From NCBI GenBank assembly GCA_965153355.1, contig OZ231126.1, positions 45,260,001-45,324,000 on the forward strand: 64,000 nucleotides of DNA, written 5' to 3'. Position 1 is the stretch's first letter. The number at the start of each line of letters is the position of its first letter. Made by a program: the position numbers and the translations under genes. Below, one piece after another: positions 44,775-55,725 of the stretch. The notes below the pieces were generated by a model that saw only the letters and a list, made by a program, of their open reading frames with translations, did no database searches and was not told where the DNA came from. This DNA is from Flaccisagitta enflata. Its lineage: Eukaryota > Chaetognatha > Sagittoidea > Aphragmophora.

Positions 44775-44903
44775 ACTTCAACAATACATTTTCCATACCG
44801 CCATACCGCCAAGTGTCCTTGGTCATCTGATGGTCGATACGGGGATTCATAAACTGACTGTGTTAATCGCGTCTTTGTTAATCAATGAAAAACCTCGTCT
44901 ACC

Positions 44904-44907
<4 letters not shown>

Positions 44908-44985
<78 letters not shown>
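44908..44985 (+). repeat. (CT)n microsatellite
   Basis: 78 bp uninterrupted. Confidence 0.95.
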
Positions 44986-44989
<4 letters not shown>

Positions 44990-45209
44990 TTCTTCCTATC
45001 TAGCTCCCTCATGATGATTTTGCTTAAAATAAACGCTGGCATGTGATAGTGCCAACCAAATCACGTTGTACGTATTTAAAAAAAAAAAAAAAAAAAATCA
45101 ATCCCCTTGACAAGAAAATGGAAAAATCTACAGACAAAATTGCCAAAAACAGGGAAAGTGACTTAAAATCAAGCCCAATTTGGGCGCAGTGTTCAAGAAG
45201 CAATGATCA

Positions 45210-45386
45210 AAACAAGGCCGGATACACGGTGGGCAGGGGCCATATTTGAGGTCACTAGACCATTTTGGCAGAAGCAGTGAGGTCAAAAAAATAAAATCAC
45301 AAAAAAGGGTAAAATGTGACCGACCGACCAACCGACCGACCGACGGACAAAGCAGATTGTAGAGTCACCTGCACGCGACTAAAAAA
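45210..45386 (+). mobile_element. HINE-like element, family A
   Basis: Starts AACAAGGCCGGATACACGG but lacks the internal AGTCGCGTGC block: the text jumps straight to GTGGGCAGGGGC. (GACC)n core; ends GTCACCTGCACGCGACTAAAAAA. The missing block is a natural deletion of the 5' subterminal inverted repeat. Confidence 0.7.
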
Positions 45387-45668
45387 CTAAAGCGTGAAGT
45401 GGCATAATTTGCAATTGTGCCATTCAGTACAAAATAGGATCAACAACAGCAATGATAACGGATTTAAAGAAATGAGAAGCAACAAGTGATAAGTGCCCCA
45501 AAAAACCGGAAATGGTAACCGGAAAACCGCGGTTTTAGCGCCAACCGGAAACGGAAGTCGCGTGGCGATTAGGAGGCGCGTCGCGATGCGCGACATAAAA
45601 ATAAGCCACTCTTTTCTGTTCATGAATAGAAATTCCGAATCGAAATTCGTTCGAAGAGCCGATGTTCA

Positions 45669-45874
45669 AAACAAGGCCGGATACACGGCTACCCTGTCGC
45701 GCACGGGTGGGCAGGGTCCATACTTAAGGTCAGAAGAGCTTTTGGGCAGGAGCCGTAAAGCTAAATACCCCAAAAACGCCAAAAAAGTTAAGTGTGACGG
45801 ACCAATAGACGGACAGACGGACGGACGGACCGACAAAGCGGGGTGTAGAGTCGCGTAGCACGCGACTAAGAAAA
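45669..45874 (+). mobile_element. HINE-like element, family A, complete
   Basis: AACAAGGCCGGATACACGGC, CTGTCGCGCACGGGTGGGC, TTTTGGGCAGGAGCCG, GTTAAGTGTGACGGACC, a (GACG)n core, then GTCGCGTAGCACGCGACTAAG. It is in the same orientation as the copy 283 bp upstream. Confidence 0.75.
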
Positions 45875-47195
45875 GAATGAATTTATGAAGATAACAAGAA
45901 GGATTCGAGGTCGGGTGTGACCGACAATATAGAATTCTAACGGTGAAACATTTATCAAAGAAATCATACACAATGTGTTGCGCTGTGTTATATCTTTTGA
46001 GAGCCTCTTGAAAGTTGGCACGTGCTCTTACTCAGGAAATAATAATAATTAAAAAAAAACAATGTAGAGAGGTATTACGAAGAAACCTGTCAAAAGAGAA
46101 AAAAATACTGATAAGCGACCAGAATAATAAAAAAAAATTTGTTTTAAGAAAAAAGCAGAAAAGGCGTGATAATTTAGAAGAAAAAAAGAGGGGGGAAAAA
46201 GTCGAAAATACGTTACCGAAATTTTCTACGATCTAGTCGACCTTATAAGCATTCCCTGGAAACCAAGTTTTTTTCCCCCAGACATTGTTTTCTTCTTCTT
46301 CCTTTGCCCATCATTCCTCCTCACTTCTTCCTTCACCCCAGCCGCTATCTTTACTGACTTGTTTTTCATTTTTTATTGAAAATTGAATGGTTGCCTAATC
46401 CAAAGTGTACCAGCAAATTACGAGCAATGAAGATTATACAATCTGTCAAATCAACGAAGTTGAAATAAATAAGTTCTCTAAAAACTGTTGTTTAAGTTGC
46501 GGAAAGGCGACTATTAACGGTGCTTTGTTCATCGGTCGGTTCGTGTGTGTTCTTTGGTTGGTCAGACTGTCAGTCCATTTGTGCTTCCACAGTTAAAACC
46601 TTTCGTTTCTTTACGCGATTTCCTTGTTTTCCTTAAAATTAAATCATTGAAATCAAATCTTCACGTATCGTTATAACTTCTACTTTAAGAGGACGCATCT
46701 TATCTATTGGACAACTCTTGGCACTATTCTCTTTCCCTCTTCGCACTTTTTGTCATTTTTTCTTTCGTTCATCGGCAACGAAAAACATCATTATTGGTTT
46801 CTCGGTAAGGCAACGAAGTTTTTTTCCTTTGGCCCCTAAGCGGCCTCTTAGAGAAGTTCTAAGCGGCTGCGTTCGGGCCTTAATGACTTTTTCCTAGCCA
46901 CCTTTTTTCTTGCTTCTTCGCGAACAAGGAGCAGTTTGTTTTTCTAACGAATGAGAAGATTTCATGGCCAGTGTTGTTCAGGTTTTCATTTTTCTCGATT
47001 GACAATTGACAACTTTAGACTTAAGATTCAAGCGTCAGAATTCTGAGTTAAGGTCTTATTTTCTTTAGCTTTTTTTTCACACACAAACCATGTTATCATC
47101 TTCCTTCTTATTTGATCTCTGTTTCCCTCTTTCTTCATTTTCCTTCGTCTTCTTCATTTTTTTAAAATCCGTTTCTTTCAATTTTTCTTCTTCTT
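45875..47195. other. Non-coding stretch
   Basis: A/T-rich with short A runs. No gene or element recognised. Confidence 0.4.
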
Positions 47196-47410
47196 CTTCT
47201 GCTTCATTTCCATTTTCATTTTCATTTTCATTTTCATTTTCGTTTCATTTTCATTTTCATTTTTATTTTTATTTTCATTTTTATTTTTTCTCTTATTTTT
47301 ATTTTCATTTTCATTTTTTTTTTTCATTTTCATCTTCTTCTTCTTCTTCTTCTTCTTCTTCTTCTTCTTCTTCTTCTTCTTTTCACTTTCATTTTCATTT
47401 TCTTCTTTTT
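47196..47410 (+). repeat. (CATTTT)n with an inner (CTT)n block
   Basis: CATTTT hexamers with TATTTT variants, (CTT)n at 47333-47380, then CATTTT again. Flanks are T-rich. Confidence 0.93.
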
Positions 47411-48581
47411 TCTCTTTCTTCTTCGTCTTCTTCTTTTGCTTCCCCATTTACGCGTTCATGTTGTTCCTATATCTCAGCCTGTTTCTTCTCCATCTCCTTC
47501 TCCTCCTCCTCCTCCTCCTCCCTCTCCTGCGCCCCCACAAATGCCGCGCCATAACAAAAAGAAAGGTTAGAAGTCGTTTTTCCATCGATCCCCGGAGTCT
47601 TGAACCATGAAAAGGTTTTTTTTCCCGAAAAAATTCTCACTAATGGTGAGGTGGATTTTTGAAAATGAGCGGGGAAAAGCAATCAAAGAGGAAGGGATGA
47701 GGAGAAGAGGGGGCCTTGGTTTGCGAGGGATGTAAGCGTTCATAATACTTAGAAAAAAAAACTGAATAGGATGAGCAATATGAAATGAGCGCAAATGAAT
47801 GACTTGAATGTAATGAATTCTAAATCTTTGCAGATTGGAGCGGAGAGGGCAATTCACTGAAAGAAATAAACGTTTGAACTTAGTACTTATTCATACCGTA
47901 TGGCATGGTAGTTGCGGAAGGAAGCAATATGAAGCGATCAGCAATCATCAGTCTTGGAAGTTAGACATCGAGGTGTTTAAAAAGGTTCTGTTTGATCAGC
48001 GTTAATGATTAACGTCCAGGTAGTTGATAAATAAGGGACAAATGAACAGATCGTCCAACAAAATTAACAAATACAGTATAAATACGTAGACTGTGATAAA
48101 CAGAGAGCAGGGCAGAAAACCTCGGAAACAGATGAAAAAAAAAAACAAAACAAAAGAAGATTAAGGAAGTTTACGCGCGTGGCAGTTGAGTTGGTTGTGA
48201 TGGTGATAATCATCATTACGCTCTTTGATAATCACAAGTTGATAGGATTAATGATCTCCCCCTTTCCTTTCTCGAACCACATGTGAATTTATGATCTACT
48301 AGGCGGAGTTATCGTCCGTCAATCCTCCAATCACGAAGTAGCTTTTCATTCTCTCGACCAATGAGATGGCGAGAATTAAGAGGTCCCCTTACTCTTTGGC
48401 GTAATCGCGCGGCGCCCTCTGTGGTGCGCATGATTTGAATCGGCGCTCGCCGCAGGTGCGAAAAACCTCGTTTCAAACAAATTAATAAATGAACAACATT
48501 TTCTTCCAGGCGGGAGCTTAGCATCATTTTTCTATCCTGGCCTAGTGGCACTGCATCGGCGATGACGTTTAGAAGCGAGAC

Positions 48582-48692
48582 AAGGCCATATACAAGGCTG
48601 CCCAAAAAACGTGTAGGAGGGCAGGGACAGCGATAAAGAAGTCAGCAGAGGCATTTGGGAAGAGACAGTTAGGCCGAAAAGCTCGAAATTGG
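48582..48692 (+). mobile_element. HINE-like element, family A, 5' fragment
   Basis: GACAAGGCCATATACAAGGC, GTGTAGGAGGGCAGGGAC, CATTTGGGAAGAGACAG. Only the 5' half is recognisable and it is diverged. A family B copy begins about 60 bp downstream. Confidence 0.5.
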
Positions 48693-48749
48693 TAAATAAC
48701 ATAAAAGTCATTCACCAAAGAATGAAGAGAACAATTAGGTGTACATTTT

Positions 48750-48885
48750 AACAAGGCCAAGTAGGTCAATAAGGTGCGACGTGTGGATCGTCGAACGAAT
48801 GCGTTACCCGACAGACAGACAGTCAGACAGACAGACAGACCAATGGACACAGCCAGTTATTGAGGTGCTTTGTCGCACCTAAAAA
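48750..48885 (+). mobile_element. HINE-like element, family B, complete
   Basis: AACAAGGCCAAGTAGGTCAA, AAGGTGCGACGTGTGG, GAATGCGTTACCCGACAG, a (GACA)n core, CACAGCCAGTTATTG, then AGGTGC-TTT-GTCGCACCTAAAAA. One of the cleanest copies in the window. Confidence 0.78.
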
Positions 48886-48889
48886 TGTA

Positions 48890-49265
48890 GCGCTTCCATA
48901 GGTCGAAAGCTTTCCTGATAGCTGTCCTTATTTTATGAAGCAATGTTTCCTGCCTTTCTGATAAAATTACACTTTTGTACGGATGGACAATTTCTGAGCA
49001 ATATTGCTCCATGCTCCTGATGTCGACTTTGAACTTCCTACCGGTTTTAAAAGTCTCATTTGGCACTACTGTCCCAACATTGCAATAGGAAATGTCAGTC
49101 TGTCCTCATTGGGTTAGAAATATGGAGTCAATCGTTGAAGGATTTGCGGCTTCAATGCTTAAGTTGCCTGTGCAGGATTTTGTGGTTTGCGCGTAGGATC
49201 TTGAGCTTTATTGTCCGCAATTTATGCTCCATGGACTTGAGCCTGAAGGTTAGCACTTTTGCCAC
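48890..49265 (-). pseudogene. Possible broken coding remnant
   Basis: The minus strand shows two stretches of ordinary, charged sequence in different frames. One, about 49265-49150, includes LKSMEHKLRTIKLKILRANH; the other, 49066-48890, includes DIRSMEQYCSEIVHPYKSVI. Stops and a frame change separate them. This is compatible with a decayed gene or transposase, but I cannot name it. A family B element ends just below it. Confidence 0.22.
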
Positions 49266-49269
49266 AAAA

Positions 49270-50245
49270 TAGGGATTTCTGATATTACAAAATTAACTAA
49301 GTATTTTTTCAAAGAATGATCATAAAAGCAGGAAGATGGGAAATGCAAAGGACGCATCTTGTCACTCTACCAATCACCTTTTCTAGTGGCGCGTCTCCCG
49401 CGGAATATGCGGTTACCCTTCCCAGATTCTGGGAAAAGCTATTATATCACTGTTTCTATGGAAGTCAACGTGACGGAATCAGTCAAGGAGGCCAGCAAAA
49501 ATGTAATATCAGAATTTAGTCACCCGCTTTCTAGGGGGCCCAAGACTGATACATAGTCAAATTGTAATAAAGCATGGTCTTAACTTGTACAATTTTGCTA
49601 TCACTATCCACTGAGTCAATTTTTAGAAAAATCTAATCATGTTAAAAACTTAAGTTTTGACTAAGTTCTCTACAAAAGGTCACTGTGGTCAAACGAAGCC
49701 GCTGTAACTAAATGTAGATTAACCGTAGTATCTCTGAAGCATGCTGATTCCAAATCTGTTTTCATTTTTTGTGTGCGATGACGCCCTAAGACGCCACAAT
49801 AAAAAGAAACAGCATATGTTTTACTAAAGAAATCAAAGGAGAACCTCAATTTACTTCCTCAAATCTGTTTTGTTTTAAGTGAATGATGTTACTGATCAGT
49901 TGAGAAAGTGACAGAAACGTCAACAAACATATAATTACAGAGATATTTTTTGAAATGCACAAATTTCTCAAATTCTACCATGTGATATATCAAATGAAGG
50001 CTAAAACAATTCTCCTTCTAATAATGATGAAGAATTTTATTTTCAAATTAATCCAAATTCTTGGTTTACTTCCCTACTGTTTCAGTTTCTCTGCACGCGA
50101 ATAGGGTTTTTTATCCTTGCTTTTATTTCTTTTTCTTCGCATATTAAAACAAGGACCTCTTTGGAGTAAAAAGAAAATCATTTGACTGGAAAGATAAGGC
50201 GTCGACAAGAAAAAAACATATGATTGAGATAAACAAAGAATCTGG
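49270..50245. other. Upstream region of the protease pair
   Basis: About 1 kb free of microsatellites and recognised elements, ending at the TATA box. It is the likeliest place for the pair's enhancer, but I see no specific site I can name. Confidence 0.4.
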
Positions 50246-50253
50246 TATATAAA
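50246..50253 (+). promoter_or_regulatory. TATA box of the first protease gene
   Basis: TATATAAA, 55 bp before the first ATG. Initiation 25-35 bp downstream would fall near 50277-50285 and give a 5' leader of only about 25-30 nt. No intron is needed in this leader. The second gene has no comparable box. Confidence 0.65.
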
Positions 50254-50307
50254 CCCAACTGAAAGCAAGAAGCAATATTCCCTTCAAAATCTTCCATTCC
50301 AATAAGA

Positions 50308-52292
50308 ATGAATTGGTTTATTAGCGTGTTGGTGGTGGTTTGTTTGCCGTCGGTCGCCTGGAGTGACTGCGGCCGCAGTTACTACGGAAACAGGGTCGTT
50401 GGCGGCAGGGAGGCGACACCCAACAGTTGGCCATGGCAGGTTCAGTATTACAGGTCCAAAATGCCGATGAATGACTTCATTCTCTTTCTCACTCATGGTG
50501 GAGTAGTTATGAAAACAAGTGACGCGGGCTCACAATATCGTTGCAGACGGGTGGGCAGGGGCAGCCAACCCCCATCCACACCCAATGCCCCACCCAACCC
50601 CCCTGCCAATACAGACCCATACACAAAAAGCTTCTAAAATGCTAGTTTTCCCACTTTTCGACTCATACTCACAAATGGACAGACGGACCGACGGACCAAC
50701 GGATGGACGGACAAAGCCTCTTATAGAGTTGCGTGTCCGCAACTAAAAAGCAACAGGTCGCCCAAGGGCAATATGTGGTCAGCGATACCCGTTGCCCTGC
50801 TTTGCATGATTGTGAATTTGTGTGAGGGGAAGCAGGGCAGCGGCCCCGAAGGGGACAAAGTCCTGTAGAAAACAGGGGGACTTTCGTTCGTCCTACCTGA
50901 AAACGTAGATGAGATGCTAAAATCAGCTTATTGAAGGCCCCCAAGAGTCTGAAGGCTTTCCCAAGGCTTATTTGAGGCCTGAGAGGCCAAGTTTGAGGCC
51001 ATGAGGCCTGACAGGCCGGATTTGAGGCCTGTCAGGCCAGATTTGAGGTCTGACAGGCCAGATTTGAGGCCTGAGAGGCCAGATTTGAAGGCAGGACTTT
51101 AGGCTTGAGAGGCCAGATTTAAGGCCTGAGAGGCCTAATTTGAGGTCTGACAGGGCTAATTTAAGGCCTACTAGGCCAGGTTAGAGGCCTGACAGGCCGG
51201 ATTTGAGGCCAGACAGGCCAGATGAGACCTGATAGGCCGGATTTGAGAGGCTGGATTTGAGGCTTGAGAGGCCAAATTTAAGGCCTGACAGGCCAGATTT
51301 CAAGCCTGAGAGGCCAGATTTGAGGCCTGAGAGGCCTGATGGGGGGGACGGATGGATGAATGGACGGATGAACGAACGGACGGAGGGATGAACGGAGGGA
51401 TGAACGAAAGTTCCTGTGTTCTATGTACTGCGCTTGAGTGCTGATCAAAAAAACAAAACAAGGTCATTAGACCTAAGTCGCGTGCGTCGGCATTTTCAGA
51501 AAAGGTTGGAAAGACAGACAGTCAGACAGACAGACAGTCTAAAACTTTTAAAATTTTGTGACAGACAAATAGACGGATGGACGGATGGAGGGACAGACGG
51601 AGGGATGGACCAACAACAGATGGACTAACATTATAACAGGCTGACCAACAAGTGCTTATTGATGCCTAAAATCCTTTGAAATGTCTTAAAAACATTTTTA
51701 ATACCTTTTAAACGACTTTGTGACGGACGGGCATACTGACGGATGGACATACCGACGGACAGACTGACGAACCAAAAAGAGGCATATAGAGTCGTGAAAC
51801 TCGCGACTAAAAAAAAGAGAAAAAGAAAAAACATAGAAGAAATGAGCCGCCAACCCCTGATTGGTTTGATGAGTTTAAGCAAGTTATTAGAAAATGACCA
51901 GTTTGGGTGTCAAAGCTATGTTTTTTTTTTTGAGAGGATCAACTTTTCAAAGTTGGTGTTTTTTCAAGTCGATAGTTTCCTTGGAAACGACTACCATATT
52001 CACGATGACCACAATAGACAAGCAACTCTACTTAGATGAAGGTCCTACGACCCTACTAAAATATTATGCTACTCATTGAGGAGAAAAAGAACTGTTGAAT
52101 TCAGGTGTCCCTTCAAGTGAGAGGAGGTCACATGTGCGGTGGGTCCATCGTAGCACCCGGATGGATCTTAAGCGCAGGTCATTGCTTCCTGAATTACAAA
52201 TATCCGAATCAATGGAAGGTCGTTGCTGGAGAGCATGATCTTAGGAGACGTTCTAGACGCGAACAAGTCAGAAATGTGCAACAGTAAGAAAC

Positions 52293-52333
<41 letters not shown>

Positions 52334-54732
52334 GCATAAAGAAAGACAATGATTGACAATCACTGTTTTGTTCGCGCGTAATTATTATGACGTAGCTCTA
52401 TACTCTATCCTCTATGTATCTCATCGTGCCGGCTAATCCATCTGCTTCAGCCAGGGAGCTAGTAATATTCATTTTATTATGCTGCCATGCCCTGAATCGT
52501 TCCGTGTTCACAGAATCATCAGACACCCCGGATATCGTGGTGGGATCAAACCTTTCGATATGGTCCTCATGAAACTTGACTCCGATCTTATTTACAACCA
52601 GGCAGTTCAACCTGTGTGTCTCCCCACTCAGGTAAAACTCGCTTGGTTTTTTTTTGTGTTGTTTTTTTAGGTGCGCCTCTATAACTGACTGTGTCCGTCT
52701 GTCTGTTGGTCAGTCTGTCTGTCGGCAACGCATTCGTACGACGATCTACACGGCGCACCTTTTTGGTCGACTTGGCCTTGTTAATTTTTGATAAAAGGAA
52801 CGATTAGCACAATTTGAAATTTGTTTTACACGCTTCAGTAGATTTCTCCAGGATAGAGCCGGCGTCTCATGAGAGCAGTAACAACAACAATTTGCGTCCC
52901 CTTCACGAACAGACTTAATCGAAATCGGGCAAAGTGATCAAAATGATGTCTCATTCTCAGGGAATATCTGATGATCTGACGCAAAGGAACTGCATGCTTA
53001 CTGGATGGGGTAGAACGGTTGGTCCCCAGGACTCGACGAAATTGCAACAGGTACAGAGCTGTCCGGGACTCTTTTTCCATATATACGCTTTTATCGGAAG
53101 AATTCAAACAAATTATCATTATTATCATCACTGTTTCTATTTTCGTCAACATAAAATGCGACAATCCATACATCAATCAAAATCACAGTACTACGGTCTA
53201 CTAGTTACGAGGCAGGATGATAAGTGAGAAAAAAAATCGGGGGGGGGGGGGGGAGACAAAGACAAATCAAGTTCTAGGGAATTCGACTACGTTCATTTTC
53301 TTCTGGCTTGATCACTCAATATACCTGTTACCTATATCTGTTCCTACTGTACCTATACCAAGGTGCTGACTAATAAGATCTGTCAATCATGTCTTTATTC
53401 AGCAACACAGTATTTCACGAGACATATTAATGATATAATGAATCATAATTTATATTCATATTATGAATATTCTGAATATTCTGAATATTATCTATTTTTA
53501 CGATTTATGATGGACACGTAACTTAGTGCCAAACAACTATCAGGTTGGCGGTCCAATCGTGAGTCATTCTTCTTGTCGACGCGTTTGGGGAAGACAAATT
53601 GTCGACCAGCAAATCTGCTTCGGAACTGGTCTTCAAGGAGGTTGTCAAGGCGACAGCGGCGGTCCTTTGGTCTGCCGTGGAAACGCCGGTCAATGGATCC
53701 AAGTCGGAGTCGTCTCGTGGGGCAACGTTAAATGCAAGGTACAATTAACAAGATCTATAACGATCGAAAGACGATCAAAAAATGCATCTGAAAACGCAGG
53801 ATATGTCTGAACAAGACCAAATAGAAGGTGCGACGTGTGGATCGTCAAACGAATGCGTTACCGACAGACCAACCGACCCAACGAGCAACAAACCGACCAA
53901 CCAACGGACACAGCCAGTTATAGTGGTGCTTCGTCGCACCTAAAAACGAAACTGCTTCTTGATAACATGGACATGACTGTGCGAGAATTTTAAACTGCCT
54001 TGACGTACAACTTGGATAAAAAAAAAAGACGCACCTATCTAATAATTAGTAAAACAGATATAAGAAATGATTTTAACTATTTTTAAGAAAGACATTTTGA
54101 AATATTTTTAAAAAATCTTTCATTCTAGACCAATCCCAGATCTGTATCTCAAACGGTTTAGGAGCTAGAGTTCTGCAAAGAGAAGCACTATTTTGCTAAA
54201 ATGCATTTTTTTCATAGGGATTGCAAAACTGAAATAGGCAATGTCTGAACTATTTTTAAGAAAGACATTTTGAAAGATTTTCAAAAAATCTTTCATTCTA
54301 GACCAATCCCACACGGTTCAGGAGCTAGAGCTCTGCAAAGAGAAGCACTATTTTGCTAAAATGCATTTTTTTCATAGGGATTGCGAAACTGAAATAGGCA
54401 ATGTCTGATGCCATTTGTAAACGAAAAAAGATAGCAATACCAGATTGGCGCCAAATGAAAGTACTTTCAAAGGGCTTCAGAATGACCTAGGATTTTCTAT
54501 AGTTTATTGAAGATTTATTAGTTAAATCAACCATTTAAAAGTGCGTCTTTTTTTTTTTATCCGCGTGGTACTAAAACTAACAGTTATCCCATGAAAATAA
54601 GTTCCGTTGCCGGGACTCTGTATTTGGTATAACACATTTCTCTCAAAAATCCCGCAACAGGTGAGAGGTTCTCCCACGGTCTTCACGCGTGTGTCAAGCA
54701 TGACTTCGTGGATCAGAAAATACATCGGTTGA
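50308..54732 (+). CDS. Secreted chymotrypsin/elastase-like serine protease (S1A), six exons
   Basis: Spliced CDS of 261 codons. Exons: 50308-50439, 52105-52283, 52514-52631, 52961-53050, 53544-53738, 54661-54732; all introns are GT-AG and frame is kept throughout. A 19-residue hydrophobic signal peptide is followed by a short propeptide with Cys21 and an activation site Arg29|Val30 (VVGG). The catalytic triad is His70 (SAGHC), Asp119 (FDMVLMKL) and Ser211 (GDSGGPL). Ten cysteines fit the five disulfides usual for chymotrypsin/elastase (1-122, 42-58, 136-201, 168-182, 191-220). The S1 pocket aligns as Gly189, Gly216 and Thr226, so not trypsin; chymotrypsin- or elastase-like cleavage is inferred. 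Length is normal for a one-domain family member. The first donor (CAG|GTTCAG) is weak, but the same boundary is used in the downstream paralogue. A TATA box lies about 55 bp before the ATG. Family certain; exact specificity not. Confidence 0.93.
50514..50750 (+). mobile_element. HINE-like element, family E (intron 1, first protease)
   Basis: It starts AACAAGTGACGCGGGC and contains GTTGCAGACGGGTGGGC near its 5' end. The core is a GACN tetranucleotide stretch (about 50678-50712), and the 3' end is a hairpin (AGTTGCG-TGTC-CGCAACT) plus AAAAA. The 5' GTTGCAGAC is the reverse complement of the hairpin's right arm with one mismatch. The element is non-coding and its motor is not in the window. Confidence 0.7.
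50752..51430 (+). mobile_element. Foldback element, family C (intron 1, first protease)
   Basis: The left arm is nearly identical to the 9395 copy (AACAGGTCGCCCAAGGGC through ACAGGGGGACTTTCG). The array at about 50930-51340 has some 20 units of GGCCTGAGAGGCCAGATTTGA type, all one way. The right arm begins (GACG)n, GAACGAAAGTTCCTGTGTTC and breaks off near 51430. It abuts the family E element directly. Confidence 0.7.
51458..51812 (+). mobile_element. HINE-like element, family A variant with doubled core (intron 1, first protease)
   Basis: AACAAGGTCATTAGACC start with AGTCGCGTGCGTCGGC, ending in AGTCGTGAAACTCGCGACTAAAAA. It has two separate (GACN)n cores (about 51510-51635 and 51720-51770), each preceded by a TTTTGTGAC/CTTTGTGAC phrase. 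This suggests internal duplication. Confidence 0.6.
52297..52331 (+). repeat. (GA)n in intron 2 of the first protease
   Basis: 35 bp starting 13 nt after the donor. The paralogue has (GT)n in the corresponding place. Confidence 0.93.
52662..52782 (-). mobile_element. HINE-like element, family B (intron 3, first protease)
   Basis: It starts at a T run 30 bp after the exon 3 donor with TAGGTGCGCCTC (loop and one arm shortened), then CTGACTGTGTCCG, a (GTCT)n core, GGCAACGCATTCG, and CGACTTGGCCTTGTT. The paralogous intron 3 is 117 bp and has no such copy. Confidence 0.72.
53810..53946 (+). mobile_element. HINE-like element, family B (intron 5, first protease)
   Basis: AACAAGACCAAATAGAAGG, GTGCGACGTGTGGATCG, an (ACCGACCA)n core, CACAGCCAGTTATAG, then GGTGCTTCGTCGCACCTAAAAA. 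It lies 70 bp after the exon 5 donor, on the same strand as the gene. Confidence 0.75.
54014..54562. mobile_element. TIR element with an internal duplication (intron 5, first protease)
   Basis: Ends GGAT-A10-GACGCAC (54014-54034) and its inverse GTGCGTC-T11-ATCC (54541-54562). Inside, a block of about 160-175 bp is duplicated in tandem (about 54074-54248 and 54249-54407), with CTATTTTTAAGAAAGAC and AGAAGCACTATTTTGC in both units. I see no target-site duplication. No ORF. Confidence 0.65.
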
Positions 54733-54950
54733 GAAGATTTTTTTTCTCGAAATTTCAGAAACTCACTATCTCATCTCGAATTCGCTTTCCTTCATCCTAA
54801 TGATATCAATTTTATTCTCGAGTTTTGCGGCCGTTTTTGACGAAAGAGATGAAGATGAACAAAAAGAGAAAAACGATTTTTAGATTTTTGCTGAGGGTTG
54901 TAGCTTTTTGATTCTTTTTAGGTTACAAAAAGTGAAATTGACAATTAAAA
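54733..54950 (+). promoter_or_regulatory. 218-bp gap between the two protease genes with a 3' splice-site-like sequence
   Basis: This is the whole space between the first gene's stop and the second gene's ATG. I see no AATAAA and no TATA box. At 54910-54921 the sequence GATTCTTTTTAG, a pyrimidine run ending in AG, is followed 29 nt later by the ATG. That suits a leader-exon acceptor, cis or trans. An ATTAAA at 54943-54948 touches the ATG and is unlikely to be a poly(A) signal. The gap must hold the first gene's 3' end and whatever starts the second transcript. Confidence 0.5.
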
Positions 54951-55656
54951 ATGCTAGCGTTGCTTTGCATCGTGGGGGCAATCTTGCCCGGAATTGCCTT
55001 GGGAGAATGCGGACGCAGCTTTGCCCACAACAGAATCGTCGGGGGAGTCACGGCCGCGCCAAACAGCTGGCCTTGGCAGGTAATGGCTAAACTAGGACTA
55101 ATACACTGCTAGCCCATTTGAGCGCGTGTAGGCTGCGTCGGTGATGGATAAGGTCACGAGGACGTTTAGACTGGAGCGATGCAGTGAGGCGATGCAGTGA
55201 ACGTCAAAGAGCAAAAGGTTGATGAAATGACTGGCCAACCTACCAATCAACAAATTGACAGACCAACTTAGTAGGGAGTAGGATCGCGCAGCATGTGATC
55301 AAAAATGACGAATTTGAGTCAATCTATTCTGGAGATAAGGACTCATCGCGCGTGGCCACTTAAATTGCCTTTACAGATAATTCAATGCACTATGAGGCGA
55401 CATTAGAGACATTCCGGGTCTGCCTTATCTAAGAAAATGAATATTACATTATGCAAATTAATATCAAAAGGTTTCTCTGCAATACAATGGCCAACATCTG
55501 TGCGGTGGTTCTGTAGTGGCCCCTGGATGGATCTTGAGCGCTGGTCATTGCTTCAACTCATTCCCACTCGCCAATGATTGGAAAATCGTGGCGGGAGAAC
55601 ATGACCTTAGAAGGCCATCTGGCAAAGAACAAGTCAGAGATGTCCAAATGTGAGTT

Positions 55657-55725
<69 letters not shown>

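Larger units (their letters stand above)
50440..52104 (+). other. Intron 1 of the first protease, filled with three mobile elements
   Basis: 1,665 bp, against 391 bp in the paralogue. Most of the excess is three element copies placed end to end: a family E element (50514-50750), a family C element (50752 to about 51430) and a long family A element (51458-51812). The remaining 290 bp before exon 2 is unrecognised. Confidence 0.8.

Noticed and set aside
50308-50637. 109-codon continuous frame from the protease start
   Set aside because: It reads past the exon 1 boundary (50439) into intron 1 and the family E element; the conserved exon structure of the paralogue shows the true end.
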